A stretch of 64,000 nt of DNA from Bradyrhizobium sp. 139. GTDB lineage: Bacteria; Pseudomonadota; Alphaproteobacteria; Rhizobiales; Xanthobacteraceae. Position 1 is the stretch's first letter; every line of letters starts with the position of its first letter. Shown in pieces: positions 25,623-33,565 of the stretch. The translations under genes and the position numbers were made by a program. The stretch lies in contig NZ_JADPKS010000154.1 in the NCBI RefSeq assembly GCF_023074175.1, positions 81,589-145,588 of the forward strand, written 5' to 3'. Below the pieces are notes generated by a model. The model saw only the letters and a program-made list of their open reading frames with translations, ran no database searches and was not told the origin of the DNA.

Positions 25623-26840
25623 GTGAGTGAACCGCTCGTCATCGTCGGTAACGGTATGGCGGCCGCGCGTCTGGTCGACGAGCTCGCCAAGACCGCGCTC
25701 GGCCGCTACGCGGTCGCCGTGATCGGCGAAGAGCCGCGGCTCGCTTACAACCGCGTGCTGCTCTCCTCGGTGCTGGCCGGCGAGACCGGTTCGCACGAGA
25801 TCGAGCTTCGGCCGGCCGACTGGTGGCGCCATCGCGGCGTCACGGTGCGCTACGGCTATCGCGTCACCGAGATCGACACCGGCCGCCGCGAGCTCAAGAT
25901 CGAAGGTGAAGAGAGCATGGAATATTCCAAGCTCGTGCTCGCCACCGGCTCGATGCCGCTGCGGCTGAACGTACCGGGCGCCGATCTCGCCGGCGTGCAC
26001 ACCTTTCGCGACACGCGCGACGTCGACCTGCTGCTGACGCTTGCGGCTGCCAGGAAGCGCGTCGTCGTGGTCGGCGGCGGCCTGTTAGGGCTCGAAGCGG
26101 CCTATGGTCTTGCGAAAGCCGGCGCGCCGGTGACGCTGCTGCACCTGATGGACCGGCTGATGGAGCGCCAACTTGATCTGCCGGCGGCCGATCTGCTGAC
26201 GACGCTGGTCGAGCGCAAGGGCATCCGCATCCTGCTCAATGCGTCGACCGCCTGCATTCATGGTGAGGGCCATGTCGAAGCCGTCGAGCTTGCCGACGGC
26301 GGCCGCATCGAGGCCGATGCCGTGATCTTCGCCGCCGGCATCAGGCCCAACATCGCGCTGGCAAGGGACGCCGGCATCGCGGTCAATCGCGGCATCGTCG
26401 TCAACGATGAGATGCAGACGGCCTCGCCTGACATCTACGCGCTCGGCGAATGCGCCGAGCATCGCGGCACCTGCTATGGCCTGGTCGAGCCGGCCTACGA
26501 GCAGGCGCGCGTTCTTGCGCGGCATCTCGCCGGCCGGCCTGCGTCCTATCAGGGCAGCGTGGTCTCGACCAATCTGAAGGTCTCCGGCGTCAGCGTTTTC
26601 TCCGCCGGCGATTTCATGGGCGGGGAGGGCAGCGAGAGCCTCGTGCTCTCGGATACAAGGCGCGGTATCTACAAGAAGCTGGTCATCGCCGATGGCCGGC
26701 TCACCGGCGCCGTGCTGATCGGCGATACCGTCGATGCGTTGTGGTACCTCGAGCTGATCCGCAATCGCGACAAGGTGGCGGCGATTCGCACCGACATGAT
26801 GTTCGGCCGCGCGCTGGCGCGTCCCGCCAACGCGGCTTGA
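25623..26840 (+). CDS. flp: FAD-dependent NAD(P)H oxidoreductase (Flp)
   Basis: Flavoprotein of 405 residues in the pyridine nucleotide-disulphide oxidoreductase class. The FAD site is VGNGMAAARLVDEL at residues ~7-20 and the NAD(P) site VVVVGGGLLGLEAAYGLA lies near 145. The FAD-contacting segment SPDIYALGECAEH is towards the C-terminus. It resembles the N-terminal part of NirB nitrite reductase. GTG start, 10 bases after the haemoglobin stop. By position it should feed electrons to NasC and perhaps re-reduce the haemoglobin. Confidence 0.9.
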   Translation: MSEPLVIVGNGMAAARLVDELAKTALGRYAVAVIGEEPRLAYNRVLLSSVLAGETGSHEIELRPADWWRHRGVTVRYGYRVTEIDTGRRELKIEGEESMEYSKLVLATGSMPLRLNVPGADLAGVHTFRDTRDVDLLLTLAAARKRVVVVGGGLLGLEAAYGLAKAGAPVTLLHLMDRLMERQLDLPAADLLTTLVERKGIRILLNASTACIHGEGHVEAVELADGGRIEADAVIFAAGIRPNIALARDAGIAVNRGIVVNDEMQTASPDIYALGECAEHRGTCYGLVEPAYEQARVLARHLAGRPASYQGSVVSTNLKVSGVSVFSAGDFMGGEGSESLVLSDTRRGIYKKLVIADGRLTGAVLIGDTVDALWYLELIRNRDKVAAIRTDMMFGRALARPANAA

Positions 26841-26854
26841 TGAGGCGGCTTGAT

Positions 26855-29560
26855 ATGACGGCGATCGACCCGAAGCTCCGCGCCACCAAGACGACCTGCC
26901 CCTATTGCGGCGTCGGCTGCGGCGTGCTGGCGACGCCCGACGGCAAGGGCGGTGCGGCGATCGCGGGCGATCCCGATCATCCCGCCAATTTCGGTCGGCT
27001 GTGCTCCAAGGGCTCCGCGCTTGGCGAGACCGTCGGGCTGGAGAGCCGACTGCTCCATCCGATGATCCGCTGCAAGGGCGCGCTGGAACGCGTCGCCTGG
27101 AGCGATGCGCTCGACCACGTTGCCCATCGCATGCAGCACATCGTGGCGCGCGACGGTGCCGACGCGGTCGCGTTCTATCTCTCCGGCCAGCTCCTCACCG
27201 AAGACTATTACGTTGCCAACAAGCTGATGAAGGGTTTTGTCGGCACGGCGAATGTCGACACCAATTCGCGGCTCTGCATGTCGTCCTCGGTCGCCGGCCA
27301 TCGCCGCGCCTTCGGCGCCGACACCGTGCCCGGCTGTTACGAGGATCTCGACGAGGCCGATCTGCTGGTGTTCGTCGGCTCGAATGCGGCCTGGTGCCAT
27401 CCGGTGCTGTTCCAGCGCATGCTGAAGAACCGGCAGGAGCGCGGCGCGCGCATGATCGTAATCGATCCGCGCCGGACCGATACCGCGGGCGACGTCGATC
27501 TGTTCCTCGGCCTCAAGCCCGGCACCGACACCGCCCTGTTCTCTGGCCTGTTCGTCCATCTCGCCGACAATGGCGCGCTGGACCAGGACTACATTGCGCA
27601 GCACACGTCGGGCTTTGACGACTCGCTGGTGCGCGCGCGCAGCATCGCCGGTGGCGTTACCGCGACCGCGCTGGCGACGGGGCTCTCCGAGCAGGACGTC
27701 GCCGCTTTCTTCAAGATGTTCCGCGACACGCCCCGCGTCGTCACGCTGTATTCGCAGGGCGTCAACCAGTCGGCGCAGGGCACCGACAAGGTCAACGCGA
27801 TCCTGAACTGCCATCTTGCCACCGGGCGTATCGGCAAGCCGGGTGCCTCGCCGTTCTCGCTCACCGGCCAGCCCAACGCGATGGGCGGCCGCGAGGTCGG
27901 CGGCCTCGCCAATCAGCTCGCCGCGCATATGAATTTTACGCCGCCCGATATCGACCGCGTGCGGCGGTTCTGGAAGGCGCCGCGCATCGCCACCCATGAA
28001 GGGTTGAAGGCGGTGCAGCTGTTCGAAGCGATCAACCGCGGCGAGGTCAAGGCGCTGTGGGTGATGGGCACCAACCCCGCGGTGTCGCTGCCCGACGCCG
28101 ACTTCGTGCGCGAGGCGCTGAAAAAGCTCGAGCTGTTCGTGGTGTCCGAGAACGTGCTTTCCAACGACACGGTCGACGCCGGTCCGCATGTGCTGCTGCC
28201 CGCGCTGGCCTGGGGCGAGAAGTCGGGCACCGTTACCAATTCCGAGCGCCGCATCTCGCGCCAGCGCTCGTTCCTGCCGGCGCCGGGCGAGGCGCGGCCG
28301 GACTGGTGGATCCTTAGCGAGACCGCAAAGCGCCTCGGCTTCGGCGACAGCTTCAACTACAAATCCGCCGCTGACATTTTCCGCGAGCATGCCGCACTCT
28401 CCGCTTTCGAGAATGACGGCAGCCGTGACTTCGACATCGGCGCGCTCACTGCGTTGTCCGACGACGCCTTCGATGCGCTCGAGCCCGTGCAGTGGCCGGC
28501 GCGGGAAGGGCAAGTGCCCGGCGAGCGCTTCTTCGCGCGCGGCGGCTTTTTCACCAATGACGGCAAGGGCCGCTTCGTCGCGCCGGAAGTGCCGGCGCTG
28601 CGCGGCGAGACCGGCCTGTCGCGCCCGCTGCGGCTCAACACGGGGCGCATCCGCGACCAGTGGCACACCATGACGCGCACGGGTCTCAGCCAGCGGCTGG
28701 GCGCGCATCTGCCGGAACCGTTCGTCGAGATCCACCCTGATGACGCCGGCAAATACAGCATCGTCCATGACGGCTATGCCGGCATCACCACCGACTACGG
28801 CCAGTGCATCCTGAAAGCCGTCGTCAGCGAACGCCAGCAGCGCGGTACGCTGTTTGCGCCGATCCACTGGAGCGCGATGAATGCCTCGCACGGCCGCGTC
28901 GGGGCGCTCGTTCAGTCCTTCACCGACCCGTTCTCGGGCCAGCCGGAGTCGAAAGCCACGCCCGCGGCGATCGCGACCTATGAATACGTCTTCCGCGGTT
29001 TTGCGCTATCGCGAAAGCAGCTCGATCTGCCACCGAACTTGTTGTGGACCCGCGTCACGGTTGCCGGCGGCTTCGGTTATCTCTTCGCCGACAATGCGGA
29101 TCTTTCGCGCTGGCCGGCCTGGCTTGATGGCGTCGCCGGCGACGACGTCGCCGACTACCGCGACTTCGGCGGCGGCGTTTATCGTGCGGCATCGTTCGCA
29201 GGCGACCGCATCGAAACCTGCCTTTTCGTCGGCCCGGCGCATGATGCCGGCGACTGGGAGGTGGTGAAGAGCCTGTTCGTGGCAGATCACGTCACCGACG
29301 AGCAACGCCGCATGCTGCTGTCCGGCAAGTCGACAGAGGGCGCGGCCTCGACCGGCCCCATCGTCTGCGCCTGCTTCGGCGTCGGCCGCGGCACCATCTG
29401 CGACACCATCGCCGGCGGCGCGCGCACCGCCGCCGAGATCGGCGCCAAGCTCAAGGCCGGCACCAATTGCGGCTCCTGCATGCCCGAGCTGAAGCGGCTA
29501 ATCGCGCAGACGGACGCCGCACCGGCGAAACAGGCCAAGGTCGCGGGCGCAGCGAGCTAA
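26855..29560 (+). CDS. nasC: Assimilatory nitrate reductase catalytic subunit
   Basis: Cytoplasmic molybdenum enzyme that reduces nitrate to nitrite, 901 residues. The N-terminal [4Fe-4S] cluster is bound by Cys15, Cys18, Cys22 and Cys50 (TTCPYCGVGCGV ... RLCSKG). The predicted Mo ligand is Cys141 (NSRLCMSSS). Molybdopterin and MopB domains follow, including the GQPNAMGGREVGGLANQL segment. A C-terminal BFD-like domain has Cys838, Cys840, Cys872 and Cys875 (CACFGVGRGT ... NCGSC) for a [2Fe-2S] cluster, the likely entry point for electrons from Flp. ATG 26855 has GAGG nine bases upstream; ATG 26840, overlapping the flp stop, is an alternative. Confidence 0.95.
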   Translation: MTAIDPKLRATKTTCPYCGVGCGVLATPDGKGGAAIAGDPDHPANFGRLCSKGSALGETVGLESRLLHPMIRCKGALERVAWSDALDHVAHRMQHIVARDGADAVAFYLSGQLLTEDYYVANKLMKGFVGTANVDTNSRLCMSSSVAGHRRAFGADTVPGCYEDLDEADLLVFVGSNAAWCHPVLFQRMLKNRQERGARMIVIDPRRTDTAGDVDLFLGLKPGTDTALFSGLFVHLADNGALDQDYIAQHTSGFDDSLVRARSIAGGVTATALATGLSEQDVAAFFKMFRDTPRVVTLYSQGVNQSAQGTDKVNAILNCHLATGRIGKPGASPFSLTGQPNAMGGREVGGLANQLAAHMNFTPPDIDRVRRFWKAPRIATHEGLKAVQLFEAINRGEVKALWVMGTNPAVSLPDADFVREALKKLELFVVSENVLSNDTVDAGPHVLLPALAWGEKSGTVTNSERRISRQRSFLPAPGEARPDWWILSETAKRLGFGDSFNYKSAADIFREHAALSAFENDGSRDFDIGALTALSDDAFDALEPVQWPAREGQVPGERFFARGGFFTNDGKGRFVAPEVPALRGETGLSRPLRLNTGRIRDQWHTMTRTGLSQRLGAHLPEPFVEIHPDDAGKYSIVHDGYAGITTDYGQCILKAVVSERQQRGTLFAPIHWSAMNASHGRVGALVQSFTDPFSGQPESKATPAAIATYEYVFRGFALSRKQLDLPPNLLWTRVTVAGGFGYLFADNADLSRWPAWLDGVAGDDVADYRDFGGGVYRAASFAGDRIETCLFVGPAHDAGDWEVVKSLFVADHVTDEQRRMLLSGKSTEGAASTGPIVCACFGVGRGTICDTIAGGARTAAEIGAKLKAGTNCGSCMPELKRLIAQTDAAPAKQAKVAGAAS

Positions 29561-29578
29561 CAACTCTCTTTCTCTCCC

Positions 29579-29665
29579 GTAGCCCGGATGGAGCGAAGCG
29601 AAATCCGGGACCTCCCTGCCGCTTGGCGCGAACTCCGGATTGCGCTCCGCTCCATCCGGGCTACG
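29579..29665. repeat. Palindromic intergenic repeat (CGTAGCCCGGATGGAGCG family)
   Basis: CGTAGCCCGGATGGAGCGAA ... CGCTCCATCCGGGCTACG: long inverted arms around a variable centre, immediately after nasC. It probably also serves as 3' end structure of the nitrate operon. Confidence 0.82.
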
Positions 29666-29673
29666 AGTTCTTT

Positions 29674-29752
29674 CGTCATTGCGAGCGTAGCGGAGCAATC
29701 CAGCATCCCTCGAAGGAGATAGCCTGGATTGCTTCGCTGCGCTCGCAATGAC
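29674..29752. repeat. Palindromic intergenic repeat (CGTCATTGCG family)
   Basis: Third copy of the CGTCATTGCGAGCG ... CGCTCGCAATGACA element, placed next to a repeat of a different family. The pair fills most of the gap between nasC and the aldo/keto reductase. Confidence 0.82.
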
Positions 29753-29859
29753 AGCGGAGTTGTGAGCGCCAGCTCGCGCCCTATCTGCTATAGATCGGTG
29801 AACTGAACTCTCGAGCTCTGTGGCGATTGTTTGAGCGAGAGAACGGTATCGGAGCAGAC

Positions 29860-30699
29860 ATGAACACAAATCCCTTCGGCAAAACCGGCGCCAGCGTCTC
29901 CGTCATCGGGCAGGGCACCTGGTATCTCGATCATGGCGATCGCAAGCGCGCGATCGCTGCGCTTCAGCGCGGGCTCGATCTCGGCATGACCCATATCGAC
30001 ACCGCCGAGATGTATGGCGATGCCGAGCTTGTCATCGCCGATGCGATCGCAAGCCGGCGCGACGAGGTGTTCCTCGTGTCGAAAGTGCTGCCGAGCAACG
30101 CTTCGCGGCGCGGCACCATCACCGCCTGCGAGCGCTCGCTGAAGCGGCTGAAGACCGATCGGCTCGATTGTTATCTGCTGCACTGGCGCGGTTCCTATCC
30201 GCTCGGGGACACCGTGGCCGCGTTCGAGGAACTGGTGAAGGCCGGCAAGATCAAATCCTGGGGCGTCTCCAATTTCGACGCCGACGATCTCCACGAAATT
30301 CTCGATGTCGCCGGCGAAGGCCGCATCGCCTGCAATCAGGTGCTCTATCATCTGAAGGAGCGCGCGATCGAGCATGCGGTGATGCCGTGGTGCGAGCGGC
30401 ATGGTGTCGCGGTCGTCGCCTATTCGCCATTCGGGCACGATGATTTTCCGGATGCACGCAGCAAGGGCGGCGCTGTGCTCGCGCGCATCGCGGAGGCGCG
30501 TCGTGCGACGCCGCGTCAGGTCGCGCTGAGCTTCCTCACCCGTGTGATTACGGTGTTCGCGATCCCGAAGGCGTCGTCCGCGGAACATGCAGGCGAGAAT
30601 GCGGCCGCCGGCGATCTCGTGTTGACGAAAGACGAGATTTCCGCGCTCGATGCGGCGTTTCCGCGCGGTCCGAAGCCGCGCAGCCTGCCCATGCTGTAA
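29860..30699 (+). CDS. Aldo/keto reductase
   Basis: NADPH-dependent carbonyl reductase of 279 residues with a TIM-barrel fold. The catalytic tetrad is visible: Asp47, Tyr52 (DTAEMYGD), Lys75 (FLVSKVLP) and His108 (YLLHWRG). The coenzyme-binding end has AIPKASSAEHAGENA. The ATG at 29860 is preceded by GGAG; an in-frame upstream start was rejected for lack of one. It lies in a separate unit after the nitrate operon, and the substrate cannot be inferred. Confidence 0.9.
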   Translation: MNTNPFGKTGASVSVIGQGTWYLDHGDRKRAIAALQRGLDLGMTHIDTAEMYGDAELVIADAIASRRDEVFLVSKVLPSNASRRGTITACERSLKRLKTDRLDCYLLHWRGSYPLGDTVAAFEELVKAGKIKSWGVSNFDADDLHEILDVAGEGRIACNQVLYHLKERAIEHAVMPWCERHGVAVVAYSPFGHDDFPDARSKGGAVLARIAEARRATPRQVALSFLTRVITVFAIPKASSAEHAGENAAAGDLVLTKDEISALDAAFPRGPKPRSLPML

Positions 30700-30840
30700 T
30701 GCACAAGCGCCTGGTATTAATGGAGTCTTGACGCGCGCGGGCGCCTGCGCATATCGGCATCCTGTTTTCGGAAGTTGTGAAAGCGGCGCATTTGTCGTTT
30801 TTTACTCCCGTTCCCGAATCGCATTTCCCAGGTTCCAGCC

Positions 30841-31827
30841 GTGACCCCGCCGCCCGCCGCAGCCGCAAGGCTCGACAGTATTCCCATGCCCGTGCCGGAG
30901 AAGAAGCAAGAGGCTCGCCGCGCGCCTGCGCGTGTCGATCATCCCTTCAAGGGCATTGCGCTCGTGCTGCTGTCGACGATCTTCCTCGGTTGCTCGGACG
31001 TCACCGCGAAATATCTCGCGGCCAGCCTGCCGTCGATCGAGATCACCTGGATCCGCTTCGTCACCTTCGCGCTGATGTTCACGCCGGTGATGCTGCCGGG
31101 CTCGCCGCTGCAGGCGATGCGCACCGAGCGCCTCGGCTTGCAGCTGATGCGCGGCGCCGCGCTGCTCGGCTCGTCACTGTTCTTCATCACCGGTCTGAGC
31201 TTTCTGCCGATCGCGGAAGCCTCCGCCACGGGCTTCGTCTCACCGCTGTTCGTCACTGCGCTGTCGATCGTCTTTCTGAGCGAGAAGGTCGGGATGCGCC
31301 GCTGGATCGCGACCGCGATCGGCCTGACGGGCGTGATGATCATCCTGCGGCCGGGCTCGAGCGCGTTTCATGCCGCCGCGTTCTTCCCGATCGTCTCGGC
31401 GTTCTGCTGGGCCGCCGCGCTGATCCTGACGCGGATGATGAGCGGGCGCGAAGCCGTCCTCACCACGATGGCGTATTCGGCGCTGACGGGCGTTGCGATC
31501 CTCAGCCTGATGGTGCCGTTCGTCTGGGTGACGCCGGGCTGGACCGCGATCGGGCTCGGCATCGTGATCGGCGTCGCGTCCACAGTGGGCCAGTGGATCA
31601 TCGTGCTGGCCTATCGCTACGGCGATGCCTCGGTGCTGGCGCCGTTCTCGTATACGCAGCTGCTGTGGGTCAGCATTTTGGGCTTCTTCCTGTTCGGCGA
31701 AGTGCCCGATATCTGGACAGTTACCGGCGCCGCGTTCATCGTCGCCAGCGGCCTCTACATTGCCCATCGCGAGCGCATCCGCCGCGCCCAGCTCCTGGTT
31801 CTGGAAGAGCGGTCTCCGAACCCCTGA
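30841..31827 (+). CDS. DMT-superfamily (EamA) transporter
   Basis: Integral membrane protein of up to 328 residues with ten predicted helices in two EamA repeats (about 40-170 and 185-315). Landmarks are IFLGCSDVTAKYLAA at the first helix, SFLPIAEASATGFVSPLF, and in the second repeat SVLAPFSYTQLLWVSILGFFLFGE. The GTG at 30841 gives an N-terminal cytoplasmic tail rich in Pro, Ala and Lys/Arg; ATG 30886 would give a shorter tail. Members export amino acids or other small metabolites. It ends 60 bases before the dehydrogenase gene. Confidence 0.88.
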   Translation: MTPPPAAAARLDSIPMPVPEKKQEARRAPARVDHPFKGIALVLLSTIFLGCSDVTAKYLAASLPSIEITWIRFVTFALMFTPVMLPGSPLQAMRTERLGLQLMRGAALLGSSLFFITGLSFLPIAEASATGFVSPLFVTALSIVFLSEKVGMRRWIATAIGLTGVMIILRPGSSAFHAAAFFPIVSAFCWAAALILTRMMSGREAVLTTMAYSALTGVAILSLMVPFVWVTPGWTAIGLGIVIGVASTVGQWIIVLAYRYGDASVLAPFSYTQLLWVSILGFFLFGEVPDIWTVTGAAFIVASGLYIAHRERIRRAQLLVLEERSPNP

Positions 31828-31887
31828 CGCAAGTTCGCGCGTGGCGCTTCGTGCTATCAACGGCTCCAGCAATACGGGAGGAGCCGG

Positions 31888-32967
31888 ATGCGCGCTGCGA
31901 TTTTCAGGAACGGTGAGATTGTCGTCGACAGGATGGCTGAGCCGAGGCCCGGCAACGGCCAGGTGCTGGTCAAGACGTTCGCCTGCGGCATCTGCGGCTC
32001 CGACCTGCATGCGCGCCAGCACGCGCACCGCATGGCGGAGATGGCGAAGAAGGTCGGGCGCAAGCCGATGGATCTTTCGCGCGACGTCGTGTTCGGCCAT
32101 GAATTCTGTTGCGAGATCGTGGATTACGGTCCCGGAACCGCGCGCAAGCTCAAGCCGGGCACGCGCGTCTGCTCGCTGCCGGCGCTCGTGACGCCGCAGG
32201 GCATCGAGGGCATCGGCTATTCCAACGACAATGTCGGCGGCTATGCCGAGGCGATGCTGCTCAGCGAGCCGCTGCTGCTCGAAGTGCCCAATGGTCTTGC
32301 GCCGGAACATGCGGCGCTGACCGAGCCGCTCGCCGTCGGCGTCCACGCCGTGGCCAAGGCCAACATCCGCGGCGGCGAGGTGCCGCTCGTGATCGGCTGC
32401 GGCCCGGTCGGGCTCGCGGTGATCGCCGCGCTGAAGATCAGGGGTTTGCATCCGATCATCGCTGCCGACTATTCGCCGGCGCGGCGTGCGCTTGCGGCAA
32501 GGCTCGGTGCCGATATCGTCGTCGATCCCAGGGTCTCGCAACCCTATGCGACCTGGGCCGAGCACGCGCAGATGTCGGACGCGGAGAAGGCGGCGCGCCC
32601 GCCGCTCCAGGCGATGCTCCCCGCGCTGAAACCCGCGATCATTTTCGAATGCGTCGGCGTGCCCGGCCTGCTCCAGCAGGTGTTCGAGGGCGCCCCGCGC
32701 GATGCGCGCATCGTGGTGGTCGGCGTCTGCATGGAGAGCGACAGGAGCGAACCCATGCTCGGCATCATGAAGGAGCTCAACGTCCAGTACGTGCTCGGCT
32801 ACACGCCGGACGAATTTGCGGCGTCCCTGCGCCTGATCGCGGAGGGGCAGGTGGATGCGGCAGCGATGGTGACGGCCGAAGTCGGCGTCGATGGCGTCGC
32901 CAAGGCGTTCGCCGATCTCGCCAATCCTGAGGCGCACACCAAGATCATCGTGCAGCCGTGGCGGTGA
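31888..32967 (+). CDS. Zinc-binding MDR dehydrogenase
   Basis: Medium-chain dehydrogenase of 359 residues. The first zinc ligand is in ACGICGSDLHARQHA; the GHE-type ligand pair is in VVFGHEFCCEIVDYG. The typical four-cysteine structural zinc loop after it is missing: the segment reads VCSLPALVTPQGIEGIGYS instead. A Rossmann fold follows (VIGCGPVGLAVIAALK). GGGAGGAGC precedes the ATG. The stop is three bases from the convergent lrp gene. The reaction is probably oxidation of a polyol or hydroxy-acid, but the substrate is not identifiable. Confidence 0.88.
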   Translation: MRAAIFRNGEIVVDRMAEPRPGNGQVLVKTFACGICGSDLHARQHAHRMAEMAKKVGRKPMDLSRDVVFGHEFCCEIVDYGPGTARKLKPGTRVCSLPALVTPQGIEGIGYSNDNVGGYAEAMLLSEPLLLEVPNGLAPEHAALTEPLAVGVHAVAKANIRGGEVPLVIGCGPVGLAVIAALKIRGLHPIIAADYSPARRALAARLGADIVVDPRVSQPYATWAEHAQMSDAEKAARPPLQAMLPALKPAIIFECVGVPGLLQQVFEGAPRDARIVVVGVCMESDRSEPMLGIMKELNVQYVLGYTPDEFAASLRLIAEGQVDAAAMVTAEVGVDGVAKAFADLANPEAHTKIIVQPWR

Positions 32968-32970
32968 CGC

Positions 32971-33432
32971 CTACACCGGCAGCGCGATCGAATACTTCAC
33001 CTGGCTGAGCGCAAAGCTCGACTCGATGGAGGCGATGCCGTCGAGCCGGGTCAGCTTGGTCTTCAGGAAGGTCTCGTAGGAGGCGAGGTCGGCCGCCACC
33101 ACGCGCAAGAGATAGTCGCGGTTGCCGGTCATCAGATAGCACTCCAGTACCTCATCCCATTTCGAGATCGCGCGCGCAAAGCGGTTGAGATCCTCCTCCT
33201 TCTGCCGCGCCAACTTGATCGAGATGAAGACGCTGACATGCAGCCCCAGCGCCTTCTGGTCGACGGTGGCGATGTAGCGGCTGATGACCCCGCGCTCCTC
33301 CAGCAGCTTGACCCGGCGATGGCAGGGCGACACCGAGAGCCCGACCTTGTCGGCCAGTTCCTGCATGGTCAGCCGGCTGTCGTTCTGGAGCAAAGCGAGG
33401 AGTTTTCGGTCGATGGCGTCGAGCGCGGGCAT
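32971..33432 (-). CDS. Lrp/AsnC-family transcriptional regulator
   Basis: Regulator of 153 residues with an N-terminal helix-turn-helix (LDAIDRKLLALLQNDSRLTM, then ELADKVGLSVSPCHRRVKLLEE) and a C-terminal RAM effector domain (YLMTGNRDYLLRVVAADLASYETF). Length and motifs are standard for the feast/famine family, which senses amino acids or keto acids. It diverges from the AceE-like gene across 133 bases and very probably controls it. Confidence 0.92.
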   Translation of the reverse strand: MPALDAIDRKLLALLQNDSRLTMQELADKVGLSVSPCHRRVKLLEERGVISRYIATVDQKALGLHVSVFISIKLARQKEEDLNRFARAISKWDEVLECYLMTGNRDYLLRVVAADLASYETFLKTKLTRLDGIASIESSFALSQVKYSIALPV

Positions 33433-33477
33433 TGGAATGAAACCTGGATTTTATGGCCGGATATCGGTAAACTATCC

Positions 33478-33495
33478 CAATATCGACCGGTATTG
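33478..33495. promoter_or_regulatory. Dyad in the lrp/E1 divergent promoter region
   Basis: CAATATCGACCGGTATTG: CAATA and TATTG arms around an eight-base centre, 46 bases from the regulator start and 71 from the E1 gene. Lrp/AsnC proteins bind degenerate A/T-flanked dyads of about this length. The assignment is inference from position. Confidence 0.5.
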
Positions 33496-33565
33496 CGCGA
33501 AAAATTGAGAAGTTTGGCCACGCCCGCAGGCGTATCATCGGCCACCTGTTTCCGGGAGCTTCGCC

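Noticed and set aside
26669..28891. 740-codon open frame on the minus strand
   Set aside because: It lies antisense to nasC, whose cysteine motifs and domains are beyond doubt. Long antisense frames are expected in such G+C-rich DNA, and no family motif is present.
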